DNA from: Achromobacter insuavis
GTDB taxonomy: Bacteria; Pseudomonadota; Gammaproteobacteria; Burkholderiales; Burkholderiaceae_B
Direction of reading: 5' to 3'
NCBI RefSeq assembly: GCF_902859645.1
Contig: NZ_CADIJR010000059.1
Location: 1 to 38,422 of the forward strand
DNA: 38,422 bases
How positions within the stretch are numbered: position 1 is the first letter of the stretch; each line of letters starts with the position of its first letter. This document shows, one piece after another, positions 6,730 to 15,076 of this stretch. A program made the position numbers and the translations under genes. Under the pieces are notes generated by a model, which was not told where the DNA came from, did no database searches, and worked only from the letters and a program-made list of their open reading frames with translations.

Positions 6730-7818
6730 ATGGAGACAGGCGTGCAACAACAGTGGAACAGGCGGGCTTTCATGATGGCGGCGGCGGGTGTCGCGGCGTC
6801 CGCGGGCGTCATGCCGGCGCACGGCGCCAACGGCCTGCGGCGGGTGCCCGGCGGCGGCAGCATCACCGACGTGGCCGGCCTCAAGGTCGGGCACTACACC
6901 GACACGCGGCGGCCGACCGGCTGCACGGTCATCATCGCGGAAGCGGGCGCCACCGGCGGCGTGGACGTGCGCGGCGCCGCGCCGGGCACGCGCGAGACCG
7001 ACCTGCTCAATCCCGTCAACATGGTGGAAAAAGTGCATGCGGTGATGCTGGCCGGCGGCAGCGCCTTCGGTCTGGAGGCGGCCACCGGCGTCATGCGCTA
7101 CCTGGAGGAACGCAAGATCGGGTTCGACGTCGGCGTGGCGCACGTGCCGATCGTGCCGGCCGCCATCCTGTTCGACCTGGGCGTGGGCGACGCCTCGGTG
7201 CGGCCCGACGCGGCCGCCGGCTACCAGGCCTGCAAGTCGGCCAGCGCCAAGCCGCCGCAGGAGGGCAACGTCGGCGCCGGCGCCGGGGCGACGGTCGGCA
7301 AGCTGTACGGCGCCAAGCGCGCCATGAAGGGCGGCCTGGGCAGCGCCTCGCTGACCGTGGCGGGCGTCACGGTGGGCGCGATCGTCGCGGTCAATGCGGT
7401 GGGCGACGTGGTCGATCCGGCCACCGGCCACGTGCTGGCCGGCGCCCGCACCGCCGACGGCAAGATGCTGCTGGACACGCGCGCGGCGATCCTGGCGGGC
7501 GACCTGCCGACCTCGATGCGCGAAGGCGCGGCCACCACCATCGGGCTGGTGGCGACCGACGTCAAGCTGACCAAGGCGCAGGCGCAGAAGATGGCGCAGA
7601 CCGCGCACGACGGCCTGGCCCGCACCATCAACCCGATCCACACCATGCTCGACGGCGACACCGTGTTCGCGCTGGGCACGGGCGTGTCCAGCAAGCCCGC
7701 CAACATGATGCTGCTGGGCGTGATGGCGGCCGAGGCGATGGCGATCGCGGTGCAGCGCGCCATCCTGGCGGCGCGCGCGCTGGAAGGCTATCCGGCGGCG
7801 GTGGATTTCATCGCCTGA
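6730..7818 (+). CDS. P1-family (DmpA/NylC-like, S58) peptidase, Tat-exported
   Basis: A 362-residue N-terminal-nucleophile hydrolase. The start has a Tat-type signal (NRRAFMMAAAGVAASAG, then PAHG-AN), so export in folded form is likely. LAGGSAFGLEAA (108-118) and the late IHTMLDGDTVFALGTG are family signatures. The self-cleavage region is REGAATTIGLVATD: Thr269 aligns with the nucleophile of DmpA/NylC enzymes, which split into two chains before this residue. Here the residue before it is Ala268 rather than the Asn or Gly known from NylC or DmpA. Such enzymes act on D-/beta-aminopeptides, amides or nylon oligomers; the substrate here is unknown. AGGCGG precedes ATG 6730; GTG 6742 (GGAG upstream) is an alternative start. 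Confidence 0.86.
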   Translation: METGVQQQWNRRAFMMAAAGVAASAGVMPAHGANGLRRVPGGGSITDVAGLKVGHYTDTRRPTGCTVIIAEAGATGGVDVRGAAPGTRETDLLNPVNMVEKVHAVMLAGGSAFGLEAATGVMRYLEERKIGFDVGVAHVPIVPAAILFDLGVGDASVRPDAAAGYQACKSASAKPPQEGNVGAGAGATVGKLYGAKRAMKGGLGSASLTVAGVTVGAIVAVNAVGDVVDPATGHVLAGARTADGKMLLDTRAAILAGDLPTSMREGAATTIGLVATDVKLTKAQAQKMAQTAHDGLARTINPIHTMLDGDTVFALGTGVSSKPANMMLLGVMAAEAMAIAVQRAILAARALEGYPAAVDFIA

Positions 7819-7837
7819 GCGCCGCTTTCTGTTGGAC

Positions 7838-7871
7838 CAAATGGCGCGCCTGCAAGCAGGAACGCCATTTG
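7838..7871. other. stem-loop between P1 peptidase and trhA
   Basis: CAAATGGCG at 7838-7846 and CGCCATTTG at 7863-7871 are perfect inverted repeats. An inner CCTGC/GCAGG pair in the loop could lengthen the hairpin. It lies 20 nt after the peptidase stop. Without a T-tract it is at best a weak terminator or an mRNA 3'-end stabiliser. Confidence 0.4.
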
Positions 7872-7965
7872 CTGCTGCCCCCCGTGTTCGTGCTGACCCC
7901 AAGCTGTCATATCGCGCCGGCATGATCGAAAGCGTCGGCGCACCGCCTGCGCGGGAGGGGATGGC

Positions 7966-8589
7966 ATGTACGAAGGAGAGCGCTTCAACGGGGCCACGCA
8001 CCTGGCCGGCCTGGCCTTGGCGGTGGCCGCCTCGGGGGCCCTGATCGCGCGGGCCGCGGAATTGAAAGTCGAGTGGCGCCAGACCGTGGCCTGCGCCGTG
8101 TTCGCGGCGTCGATGATCGCCGTCTATGCCTCGTCGGTGCTGTATCACTGCTCGCGCGGACGCCGCAAGGCGCTGTGGGCCAAGGCCGACCACTGCGCCA
8201 TCTACCTGCTGATCGCCGGCACCTACACGCCGCTGGCGTTCGTGCCGCCGGAACTGGGCTGGGGCGCCGCCATGGCGGTGGCGATCTGGCTGCTGGCGCT
8301 GTACGGCATCGGCCGCGAACTATGGTGGGCGCGCGGGGCCGCGCCGGCGTTGCCGCTGTACCTGGCGATGGGATGGCTGGGCGTGATGTGCGCCGCGCCG
8401 ATCGCCGGCGCGCTATCGGGCGCGGGGCTGGCCTGGCTGCTGGCCGGGGCCGGGCTCTATACGGTGGGCACGGTGTTCTACGCCAACGACAAGCGCTGGC
8501 GCCATGCCCACGGCATCTGGCATCTGTTTGTCATGGGCGGGTCGGCCTGCCACTTCGTCACGGTGTTCGGCTTCCTGCGCCACGCCTGA
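7966..8589 (+). CDS. trhA: haemolysin III / PAQR-family membrane protein TrhA
   Basis: A 207-residue polytopic inner-membrane protein with about seven helices. Family markers are GERFNGATHLAG at the start, SSVLYH (first metal-site His), KADHCAIYLLIAGTYTP (His-Asp pair) and HAHGIWHLFV followed by CHFVTV near the end. These His/Asp residues form the zinc-type site of the PAQR fold. YqfA-type homologues affect membrane energetics and fluidity; true haemolysis is doubtful. The start ATG at 7966 opens the conserved MYEGERFNG motif. It converges with the Lrp-type gene at 8600, leaving 10 nt between stops. Confidence 0.9.
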   Translation: MYEGERFNGATHLAGLALAVAASGALIARAAELKVEWRQTVACAVFAASMIAVYASSVLYHCSRGRRKALWAKADHCAIYLLIAGTYTPLAFVPPELGWGAAMAVAIWLLALYGIGRELWWARGAAPALPLYLAMGWLGVMCAAPIAGALSGAGLAWLLAGAGLYTVGTVFYANDKRWRHAHGIWHLFVMGGSACHFVTVFGFLRHA

Positions 8590-8599
8590 GCGCGGGCCG

Positions 8600-9073
8600 T
8601 CAGCGCCAGGCCGCCAGCGGCAGCATGCCGCCGCGGTTCTTCACTTTCCGCATGACGATATGCGAACACAGGTCGCGCACGCCCGCGATCTTGCTGAGCT
8701 TGTCCTCCACGAACTGCGAGAACGCCGCCAGGTTGCGGGTGCGCACCGTCAGGATGTAGTTGGAGGCGCCGGTGACGATGCTGGCCTCGGTGATCTCGTC
8801 ATACAGGGCGATGCCGGCCAGGAATTCCTCGTGCCAGCCGGCGCGGGACTGGTCCAGCGACACGTGCACGACGGCCTCCAGTTCGAACCCCAGCCGCTCG
8901 GCGTCGAGCACGGCGCGGTAGCCCCGGATCAGCCCGCCTTCCTCCAGCGCCCGCACCCGCCGCAGGCAGGCCGACGGCGACAGCGCCACCTGCTCGGCCA
9001 GGTCCTGGTTGCTGAGCTGGCTGTTCTCCTGCAGGCGGTAGAGGATGCGGTGGTCGATGGCGTCCAATTGCAT
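8600..9073 (-). CDS. kynR: Lrp/AsnC-family regulator of kynurenine breakdown
   Basis: A 157-residue Lrp/AsnC protein: N-terminal winged helix (LDAIDHRILYRLQENSQLSNQDLAEQVALSPSACLRRVRALE, about residues 3-45) and a C-terminal RAM ligand domain (VVHVSLDQ ... SIVTGASNYILTVRTRNLAAF). It is divergent from kynU, the arrangement in which KynR senses kynurenine and switches on the kyn genes in Pseudomonas and Burkholderia; that role is inferred from position. The start is ATG 9073; the in-frame TTG at 9085 adds four residues. A perfect palindrome (9067-9081) overlaps the start codon, which suggests autoregulation. Confidence 0.85.
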   Translation of the reverse strand: MQLDAIDHRILYRLQENSQLSNQDLAEQVALSPSACLRRVRALEEGGLIRGYRAVLDAERLGFELEAVVHVSLDQSRAGWHEEFLAGIALYDEITEASIVTGASNYILTVRTRNLAAFSQFVEDKLSKIAGVRDLCSHIVMRKVKNRGGMLPLAAWR

Positions 9074-9081
9074 GGTGCAAT
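9067..9081. promoter_or_regulatory. palindromic candidate KynR site over the kynR start
   Basis: ATTGCA-TGG-TGCAAT is a perfect inverted repeat with six-base arms covering the kynR start codon. A related imperfect element, CGCAATTTAATGCG, lies at 9106-9119 in the kynR-kynU gap. Lrp-type octamers usually bind several spaced sites, so the pair fits autoregulation plus control of kynU. Confidence 0.5.
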
Positions 9082-9211
9082 CCAATTCGAAAAAATGGTC
9101 TATGACGCAATTTAATGCGAAATCCTAGGGTTAGCCACGCCTTGTTTTGCAACTATTCGGCTTGGTCACGCTGCTAGTATGTAGCCAGCATATTGCCCGA
9201 AGGAGCTGTGA

Positions 9212-10462
9212 ATGCATACCCGTGAAGCCTGTGTCGCCGCCGACCGGCAGGACCCCCTGGCGCCGCTGAAGGCGCGTTTCGATCTGCCGCCCGGCGTGCT
9301 CTACATGGACGGCAATTCGCTGGGCGTGATGCCGCGCGCCGCCGCGGCCCGCGCCGCCGAGGTCATCACCCAGGAATGGGGCACGGGCCTGATTCGCAGC
9401 TGGAACACCGCCGGCTGGTTCGAGCTGCCGTCGCGGCTGGGCGACAAGCTGGCCGGCCTGCTGGGCGCGAAAGAAGGCGAGCTGGTCATCACCGACACCA
9501 CCTCGCTGAACATCTTCAAGGCCCTGGCGGCCAGCCTGCGCATCCAGCAGAAGCGCCAGCCCGAGCGCCGCGTGATCCTGTCCGAGCGCGACAACTTCCC
9601 CACCGACCTGTACATGATCCAGGGCATGATCGACCTGCTGCAGCAGGGCTACGAGATGCGCCTGATCGACGACGAACTGCCGCTGGACCGAGCGCTGGAC
9701 GAGGACGTGGCGGTGGTGCTGCTGTCGCACGTCAACTACCGCAGCGGCCAGATGCACGACATGGCCGCGGTCACGCGCCAGGCGCACGAGCGCGGCGCGC
9801 TGGTCATCTGGGACCTGGCGCACGCCGCCGGCGCGGTGCCGGTGGACCTGAACGGCGCCGACGCCGACTACGCCGTGGGCTGCACCTATAAGTACCTGAA
9901 CGGCGGCCCTGGCTCGCCGGCCTTCATCTGGGTGGCGCCGCGCCACATTCCCGACTTCTGGCAGCCGCTGTCGGGCTGGTGGGGCCACCAGCGTCCGTTC
10001 GACATGACGGTCGCCTACGAGCCGGCAGGCGGCATCCGCCGCTACCTGTGCGGCACTCAGCCGATCGTGTCGCTGGCCATGGTCGAGTGCGGCCTGGACG
10101 TGGCGCGCGAGGCCGACATGGCCGAGGTGCGCAAGAAGTCGCTGGCGCTGGCCGACCTGTTCATCGCCCTGGTCGAGGAACGCTGCGCCGGCCATCCGCT
10201 GACGCTGGTGACGCCGCGCAACCACGCCGAGCGCGGCAGCCACGTCAGCCTGCGCCACCCGAACGGCTACGAGGTCATGCAGGCGCTGATCGCGCGCGGC
10301 CTGATCGGCGATTATCGCGAACCCGAGGTGCTGCGCTTCGGCCTGACGCCGCTGTACTTCGGTTACGCCGACGTCTGGGACGCGGTCGAGATCCTCAAGG
10401 ACGTGCTCGACAGCAAGGCCTGGGACAAGCCCGAGTTCAAGCAGCGCTCGGCCGTGACCTGA
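9212..10462 (+). CDS. kynU: kynureninase (EC 3.7.1.3)
   Basis: A 416-residue fold-type I PLP enzyme that cleaves L-kynurenine to anthranilate and alanine in tryptophan breakdown. The Schiff-base lysine is Lys227 in [15 protein letters not shown], the number reported for Pseudomonas kynureninase. Other signatures are YMDGNSLG (31-38), [26 protein letters not shown] and [10 protein letters not shown]. The length is normal. The start ATG 9212 has AGGAG seven bases before it. It is divergent from kynR and followed after 58 nt by an aromatic-type amino acid permease. kynA (dioxygenase) and kynB (formamidase) are not in the window. Confidence 0.95.
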   Translation: MHTREACVAADRQDPLAPLKARFDLPPGVLYMDGNSLGVMPRAAAARAAEVITQEWGTGLIRSWNTAGWFELPSRLGDKLAGLLGAKEGELVITDTTSLNIFKALAASLRIQQKRQPERRVILSERDNFPTDLYMIQGMIDLLQQGYEMRLIDDELPLDRALDEDVAVVLLSHVNYRSGQMHDMAAVTRQAHERGALVIWDLAHAAGAVPVDLNGADADYAVGCTYKYLNGGPGSPAFIWVAPRHIPDFWQPLSGWWGHQRPFDMTVAYEPAGGIRRYLCGTQPIVSLAMVECGLDVAREADMAEVRKKSLALADLFIALVEERCAGHPLTLVTPRNHAERGSHVSLRHPNGYEVMQALIARGLIGDYREPEVLRFGLTPLYFGYADVWDAVEILKDVLDSKAWDKPEFKQRSAVT

Positions 10463-10520
10463 GCGGCGGCGCACCGGCCCAAGCGACATCCAACAAGAGA
10501 GCGCAGTACCGGAGGAGACA

Positions 10521-11927
10521 ATGAAACAACCACAAGGCTTCGGCAAGATCGCCGAACGGGAGCAGGGGCTCAAGCGTCGCCTGACGTCCGGCCAGATGAG
10601 CATGATCGCGATCGGCGGGGCCATCGGCACCGGCCTGTTCCTGGGCAGCAAGTTCGCGATCGGCTTCGCCGGCCCCAGCGTCATCATCAGCTACGCCATC
10701 GGCGGGCTCATCACGCTGCTGCTGATGGGCTGCCTGGCCGAGATGACGGTGGCGCATTCCACCTCGGGCTCGTTCGGCGCCTACGCCGAGCACTACATCG
10801 GCCCGCTGGCTGGCTTCCTGGTGCGCTATGCGTACTGGTCGTGCGTGGTGCTGGCGGTGGGCACCGAGGTCACCGCGGTGGCCGAGTACATGAAGTTCTG
10901 GTTCCCGTCGGTGCCGGGCTGGCAATGGGTCTGCCTGTTCTCGGCGGCGCTGATCTTCATCAACGCCATGAGCGTGAAGGCGTTCGGCACCATCGAGTAC
11001 TGGTTCTCGACCATCAAGATCAGCGCCATCGTGGCGTTCATCATCCTGGGCGCCTACGTGGTCTGGGGCAGTCCGCAATACGGCGCGGCGCAGTACACGG
11101 CGCACGGCGGCTTCTTCCCCAACGGCGTGTGGGGCATGTGGATCGCGGTGGTCATCTCGATCTTCAGCTACCTGAGCGTGGAGATGATCGCGGTGGCGGC
11201 GGGCGAGGCCGAGGACCCCGAGCGCGCGGTGAAGAAGGCGTTCCGCGCCACCATCGTGCGGCTGGTGGTGTTCTACCTGCTGACGCTGGCGCTGATCCTG
11301 GCCATCGTGCCGTGGGACCAGGCCGGCAAGGGCGGCAGCCCGTTCGTGACGGTGATGGAAGCGGTGCAGGTGCCGTACGCGGCCGGCGTCATCAACTTCA
11401 TCGTGCTGGTGGCGGCGCTGTCGGCCATGAACAGCCAGCTGTACATCACCACCCGCATGATGTTCAGCCTGTCGCGCGCCGGCCACGCGCCGGCGGCGCT
11501 GGGCAAGCTGACGCGCAGCGGCACGCCGCTGAACGCGCTGCTGCTGTCGACCAGCGGCATCGCCATCGCCACCGTGCTGAACGTGCTGTATCCGGAGACC
11601 TCGTTCACGCTGATGATGGCGATCTCGATGTTCGGCGCGCTGTTCACGTGGATGATGATCTTCGTCACGCACTACTTCTTCCGCCGCCGCTGGGCGCGCG
11701 AGGGCGGCGCGGCGCTGTCGTTCCGCATGCCGGGCTTTCCGCTGCTGACGCTGCTGGGCGCCGGCGCCATGCTGGCGATCCTGGTCACGACCTATTTCAC
11801 CGGCGTGTTCAAGATGACGCTGGTGTTCGGCGTGCCGTTCCTGCTGGTGCTGGCGGCGCTGTATCTGCTGCTGTTCCGCAAGTCCGCCGCGGCGGTGGTG
11901 CTGGAGGCGCGACAGCAGCGCTCCTAG
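10521..11927 (+). CDS. APC-family amino acid permease (AroP/GabP-like)
   Basis: A 468-residue inner-membrane proton symporter with about 12 helices. The signature GAIGTGLFLGSKFAI lies in helix 1, and SGSFGAYAEHYIGPLAGF and GEAEDPERAVKKAFR are typical of the AAT subgroup that includes AroP, PheP and GabP. Preceded by GGAGGAGAC and 58 nt after kynU, it is probably co-transcribed. The context suggests import of kynurenine, tryptophan or anthranilate; the sequence alone does not fix the substrate. It converges with a LysR gene, the stops being only 6 nt apart. Confidence 0.88.
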   Translation: MKQPQGFGKIAEREQGLKRRLTSGQMSMIAIGGAIGTGLFLGSKFAIGFAGPSVIISYAIGGLITLLLMGCLAEMTVAHSTSGSFGAYAEHYIGPLAGFLVRYAYWSCVVLAVGTEVTAVAEYMKFWFPSVPGWQWVCLFSAALIFINAMSVKAFGTIEYWFSTIKISAIVAFIILGAYVVWGSPQYGAAQYTAHGGFFPNGVWGMWIAVVISIFSYLSVEMIAVAAGEAEDPERAVKKAFRATIVRLVVFYLLTLALILAIVPWDQAGKGGSPFVTVMEAVQVPYAAGVINFIVLVAALSAMNSQLYITTRMMFSLSRAGHAPAALGKLTRSGTPLNALLLSTSGIAIATVLNVLYPETSFTLMMAISMFGALFTWMMIFVTHYFFRRRWAREGGAALSFRMPGFPLLTLLGAGAMLAILVTTYFTGVFKMTLVFGVPFLLVLAALYLLLFRKSAAAVVLEARQQRS

Positions 11928-11933
11928 CGTCTT

Positions 11934-12839
11934 TCAAACGGCGCCCGCGCCCTGGCGGATCGCCGCCAGCATGGCGCGGGCGCGCGCCGGCAGCGAACGC
12001 GATCCGTACACCGCATGCATCTGCGGCGCCATGCCTTGCGCCGAGGTGGCGGTGTAGCCGGGACAGACCCGCACCAGCGTGCCGCGGGCGATCTCCGGCG
12101 CCGCCGCCCAGTCGGCCAGCCGCGCGATGCCCACGCCCTGCAGCGCCAGCGCCATCAGGCCGCTGCCGGTGCTGACCCGCACCACCGGTTCGGCATGCAT
12201 CCGCACGATGCGCTGGTCGCGCCGCAGGTGCCAATCCTTTAACACGCGCGGACCGGTATGCATGATGAGCCGGTGCCGCGCCAGCTCCTCGGGTTCGCGC
12301 GGCAGGCCCAGGCGCGCCACGTAGTCCGGGCTGGCGCACAGCAGCCGTTCGTAGGGCCACAGGCGCGCGCCCAGCAGGTCGCTGGACGCCGGGAAGCCGC
12401 CGCGGATGGCGAAATCCAGGCCCTCGGCGATCGGGTCGATTGCCTTGTCGGTGTAGTGGATGTCCACCGTGACGCCCGGATGCTCGGCCGCGTAGCGGCG
12501 CAGCACGGCCGGCAGCAGGGTCACGCCCAGCAGGTCGGGCGCCGAGAAGCGCAGGCGGCCCTGATCGCCTTGCTGGGCGTCGCGCAAGGCCTCGCGCGCC
12601 TGGCTTTCCAGGCGCAGCAGCTCGCGCGCGTATTCGAAGTAGCTTTCGCCCTGCGGCGTCAGCACCACGCTGCTCTTGCTGCGCAACAGCAGCTGCGCGC
12701 CGACCTGGCGCTCCAGCGCCTGCACCGCGCGGGTGACGGCGCTGGGCGAGGCGCCCAGCGCGCGCGCCGCCAGCACGAAGCTCTGGCGTTCGGCGACGGC
12801 GCAGAACACCTGGTATTCCCATAGGGCGCCACGTTCCAC
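11934..12839 (-). CDS. LysR-type regulator, divergent from a threonine-synthase-like gene
   Basis: A 301-residue LysR protein with a winged helix at about 5-65 (YQVFCAVAERQSFVLAARALGASPSAVTRAVQALE) and a CrgA/PbuR-like effector domain (LRFSAPDLLGVTLLPAVL, LDFAIRGGFPASSDLLGARLW). It is transcribed away from the PLP enzyme at 12942. A perfect 15-bp palindrome in the gap (12852-12866) is the expected operator, so that gene is the likely target. The effector is unknown. Confidence 0.88.
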   Translation of the reverse strand: MERGALWEYQVFCAVAERQSFVLAARALGASPSAVTRAVQALERQVGAQLLLRSKSSVVLTPQGESYFEYARELLRLESQAREALRDAQQGDQGRLRFSAPDLLGVTLLPAVLRRYAAEHPGVTVDIHYTDKAIDPIAEGLDFAIRGGFPASSDLLGARLWPYERLLCASPDYVARLGLPREPEELARHRLIMHTGPRVLKDWHLRRDQRIVRMHAEPVVRVSTGSGLMALALQGVGIARLADWAAAPEIARGTLVRVCPGYTATSAQGMAPQMHAVYGSRSLPARARAMLAAIRQGAGAV

Positions 12840-12851
12840 GGCGATTCTCCA

Positions 12852-12866
12852 TTGCGATTATCGCAA
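12852..12866. promoter_or_regulatory. LysR operator, perfect 15-bp palindrome
   Basis: TTGCGAT-T-ATCGCAA is fully symmetrical with seven-base arms and contains a T-N11-A core. It lies 13 nt from the LysR start and 76 nt from the start of the threonine-synthase-like gene. A second TTGCAA element lies at 12874-12879. This is the usual place for the recognition site of a divergent LysR regulator. Confidence 0.7.
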
Positions 12867-12941
12867 CATGATATTGCAACGCCGAGTGCGGGGGCGGACC
12901 TAGACTGCGACCCTTCCCGACTTTCCGCCAGGTTGACCGCC

Positions 12942-14075
12942 ATGCACGATCCCCACTATTTCGATCCCCTCACCGGCGCGCGCCATGCGCTGGGCGAGGC
13001 CCGCTGGTGTTCCGAGGCGCGCACGCCGCTGATGATCTCGCCGCTGCCGGGCATCTCGCGCGACGACATCGATCGCGGCGAGCGCTCGCTGTGGCGCTAC
13101 CGCGCCGCGCTGCCGGCGGCGATCGAGCGACCGGTGTCGATGGGCGAGGGCGGCACGCCGATGGTGGAGCGCGCCTGGGGCGGGCTGCGGCCGCATTTCA
13201 AGCTGGAATGGTTCAACCCCACCTGCAGCTTCAAGGACCGCGGCGCCGCGGTGATGCTGTCGTGGCTGCGCCAGATCGGCATCGACGCCATCGCCGAGGA
13301 CAGTTCGGGCAATGGCGGCGCCGCCATCGCGGCCTTCGGCGCGGCGGCGGGCATGGGCGTCACGATCTTCGCGCCGGCCTACACGTCCAGCGCCAAGGTG
13401 GCGCAGATCCGCGCGTTCGGCGCCGACGTGCGGCTGGTGGAGGGGCCGCGCGAGAACGCCGAGACCGCCGCGATCGAGGCCTCCGCGCGGATCTTCTACG
13501 CCAGCCACAACTGGCAGCCGTTCTTCCTGCAGGGCACCAAGTCCATCGCCTACGAGATGTGGGAGGACTTCGGTTTCGAGGCGCCGGACAACGTGGTGAT
13601 TCCGGCGGGCGCGGGCAGCAACGTGCTGGGCTGCGCCATCGGCTTTGCCGAGCTGCTGGCGGCCGGACAGATCAAGCGCCTGCCGCGCCTGTTCGTGGCC
13701 CAGCCGCTGAACTGCTCGCCGGTGGACGCCAGCTTCCAGGCCGGCGTCGACACGCTGGTGGCGCGCGACGTGCTGCCGACCGTGGCCGAGGGCACCGCGA
13801 TCAGGCAGCCGGTGCGCCTGCGCGAAGTGCTGCAGGCGATCCGCGCCAGCGGCGGCCAGACCGTCGCGGTGCCGGAGGCGGACATCATCGCCGCGGTGCG
13901 CAAGCTGGCGGCGATGGGGCTCTACGCCGAGCCCACCAGCGCCACCGCCGCGGCGGCGCTGGACAGGCTGCGGGCGCGCGGCGCCATCCGCGACGCCGAG
14001 CGCACCGTGGTGCTGCTGACCGGCACCGGCATCAAGGCCACGCAGTTCATGACGGATCTGTATTCGGCGGCGTGA
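12942..14075 (+). CDS. threonine-synthase-like PLP-dependent enzyme
   Basis: A 377-residue fold-type II PLP enzyme. The PLP lysine is Lys98 in NPTCSFKDRGA; the cofactor loop reads EDSSGNGGAAIAAFGA, the phosphate-binding loop is PAGAGSNVLG, and the end has EPTSATAAAAL and LLTGTGIKA. These match threonine synthase and its relatives (cysteate synthase, diaminopropionate lyase-like). SSGNGG in place of the usual SSGNTG, together with separate LysR control away from hom/thrB, suggests a different substrate. ATG 12942 is chosen over an in-frame ATG at 12852, which lies inside the operator. The 3' end overlaps the convergent LysR gene by 29 nt. Confidence 0.82.
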   Translation: MHDPHYFDPLTGARHALGEARWCSEARTPLMISPLPGISRDDIDRGERSLWRYRAALPAAIERPVSMGEGGTPMVERAWGGLRPHFKLEWFNPTCSFKDRGAAVMLSWLRQIGIDAIAEDSSGNGGAAIAAFGAAAGMGVTIFAPAYTSSAKVAQIRAFGADVRLVEGPRENAETAAIEASARIFYASHNWQPFFLQGTKSIAYEMWEDFGFEAPDNVVIPAGAGSNVLGCAIGFAELLAAGQIKRLPRLFVAQPLNCSPVDASFQAGVDTLVARDVLPTVAEGTAIRQPVRLREVLQAIRASGGQTVAVPEADIIAAVRKLAAMGLYAEPTSATAAAALDRLRARGAIRDAERTVVLLTGTGIKATQFMTDLYSAA

Positions 14076-14967
14076 CCGCCGCCGCGTCCGCCAGCAGGTG
14101 GTCGAGCAGGCGGCGGGCGCGGGCGCTGAGGGTCTCGCGCGACTGCACGCACAGCAGCAGTTGGCGCGCGGCCCAGGCGTCGGACAGCGCCACCGGCGTC
14201 ACCCGGAGCAGCTGGCGCATGCTGTCGGCCGTGGTCTCGGGCACGATGCCGACGCCGACGCCGGCCTCGACCAGCCGGCACATGGCGTCGAAGCTGCGCA
14301 GCTGCACCCGCAGCTTGATGGGCTTGCCGACCACCAGCGCCTGCCGCGCCAGAAAGCGTTGCAGCGCGCTGCTGCGGTCGAGTCCGACGAAGTCCTCGTC
14401 GAGCACGTCGCGAAAGGCGACCTCGGCCCGGTCCGCCAGCGCGTGGCCGGCCGGCACGATCAGCACGAAGCGGTCGGCGCGGTAGGCATAAGTCTGCAGG
14501 GCGCCGGTGTCGACCGTGCCGGCGACGATGCCGATATCGGCCGAGCCGTCGGCGATGCACTCGACGATCTCGTCGCTCAGCATTTCCTGCAGTTCGACGT
14601 TGATGCGCGGGTGCGCCGCCAGGAAACCGCCCAGCGCCTCGGGCAGGAAGGCGGTCAGCGCGTTGGTGTTGGACAGCAGGCGCACCGAGCCGCCGAATTC
14701 GCCGGAGAAGTCGGCCAGGTCGTCGCGCAGGCGGTCGGCCTGGGCCAGCATGATGCGGGCATGGGCGGCCAGCTTCAGGCCGGCCGGGGTGGGGATGACG
14801 CCCTGGCGGCGGCGCTCCAGCAGCGGCGCGCCGAGCGAGGCTTCTAGGTTGCGGATGCGGGCGCTGGCGGCGGCCAGCGCCAGGTTGGCGCGGGCGGCGC
14901 CGTGGGTGATGCTGCCGGCCTGCACCACGTGCAGGAACAGCGCCAGGTCGGTCAGATCGAAACGCAT
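14047..14967 (-). CDS. LysR-type regulator, divergent from an anion permease
   Basis: A 306-residue LysR protein: winged helix at about 4-62 (LALFLHVVQAGSITHGAARANLALAAASARIRNLE) and an effector domain with VRLLSNTNALTAFLPEAL, DIGIVAGTV and VEAGVGVGIVPETTA. It is divergent from the DASS-type permease at 15077 and probably controls it. The stop lies 29 nt inside the 3' end of the threonine-synthase-like gene on the other strand. Confidence 0.88.
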   Translation of the reverse strand: MRFDLTDLALFLHVVQAGSITHGAARANLALAAASARIRNLEASLGAPLLERRRQGVIPTPAGLKLAAHARIMLAQADRLRDDLADFSGEFGGSVRLLSNTNALTAFLPEALGGFLAAHPRINVELQEMLSDEIVECIADGSADIGIVAGTVDTGALQTYAYRADRFVLIVPAGHALADRAEVAFRDVLDEDFVGLDRSSALQRFLARQALVVGKPIKLRVQLRSFDAMCRLVEAGVGVGIVPETTADSMRQLLRVTPVALSDAWAARQLLLCVQSRETLSARARRLLDHLLADAAAVTPPNTDPS

Positions 14968-15002
14968 GGCGGCGAGCCTACGCGATGCGCGCAGGCAGCC
15001 TC

Positions 15003-15015
15003 TGCGAATCGCGCA
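15003..15015. promoter_or_regulatory. candidate LysR site before the anion permease
   Basis: TGCG-AATCG-CGCA is a T-N11-A inverted repeat in the 109-nt gap between the divergent LysR and permease genes, 36 nt from the LysR start. The short arms make this a moderate call. Confidence 0.4.
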
Positions 15016-15076
15016 TTTTCAGCCGCGGACAGGGTCCGTACACTGCGCCGATTCGTGTTCTCGTGGTGGTTTGCCC

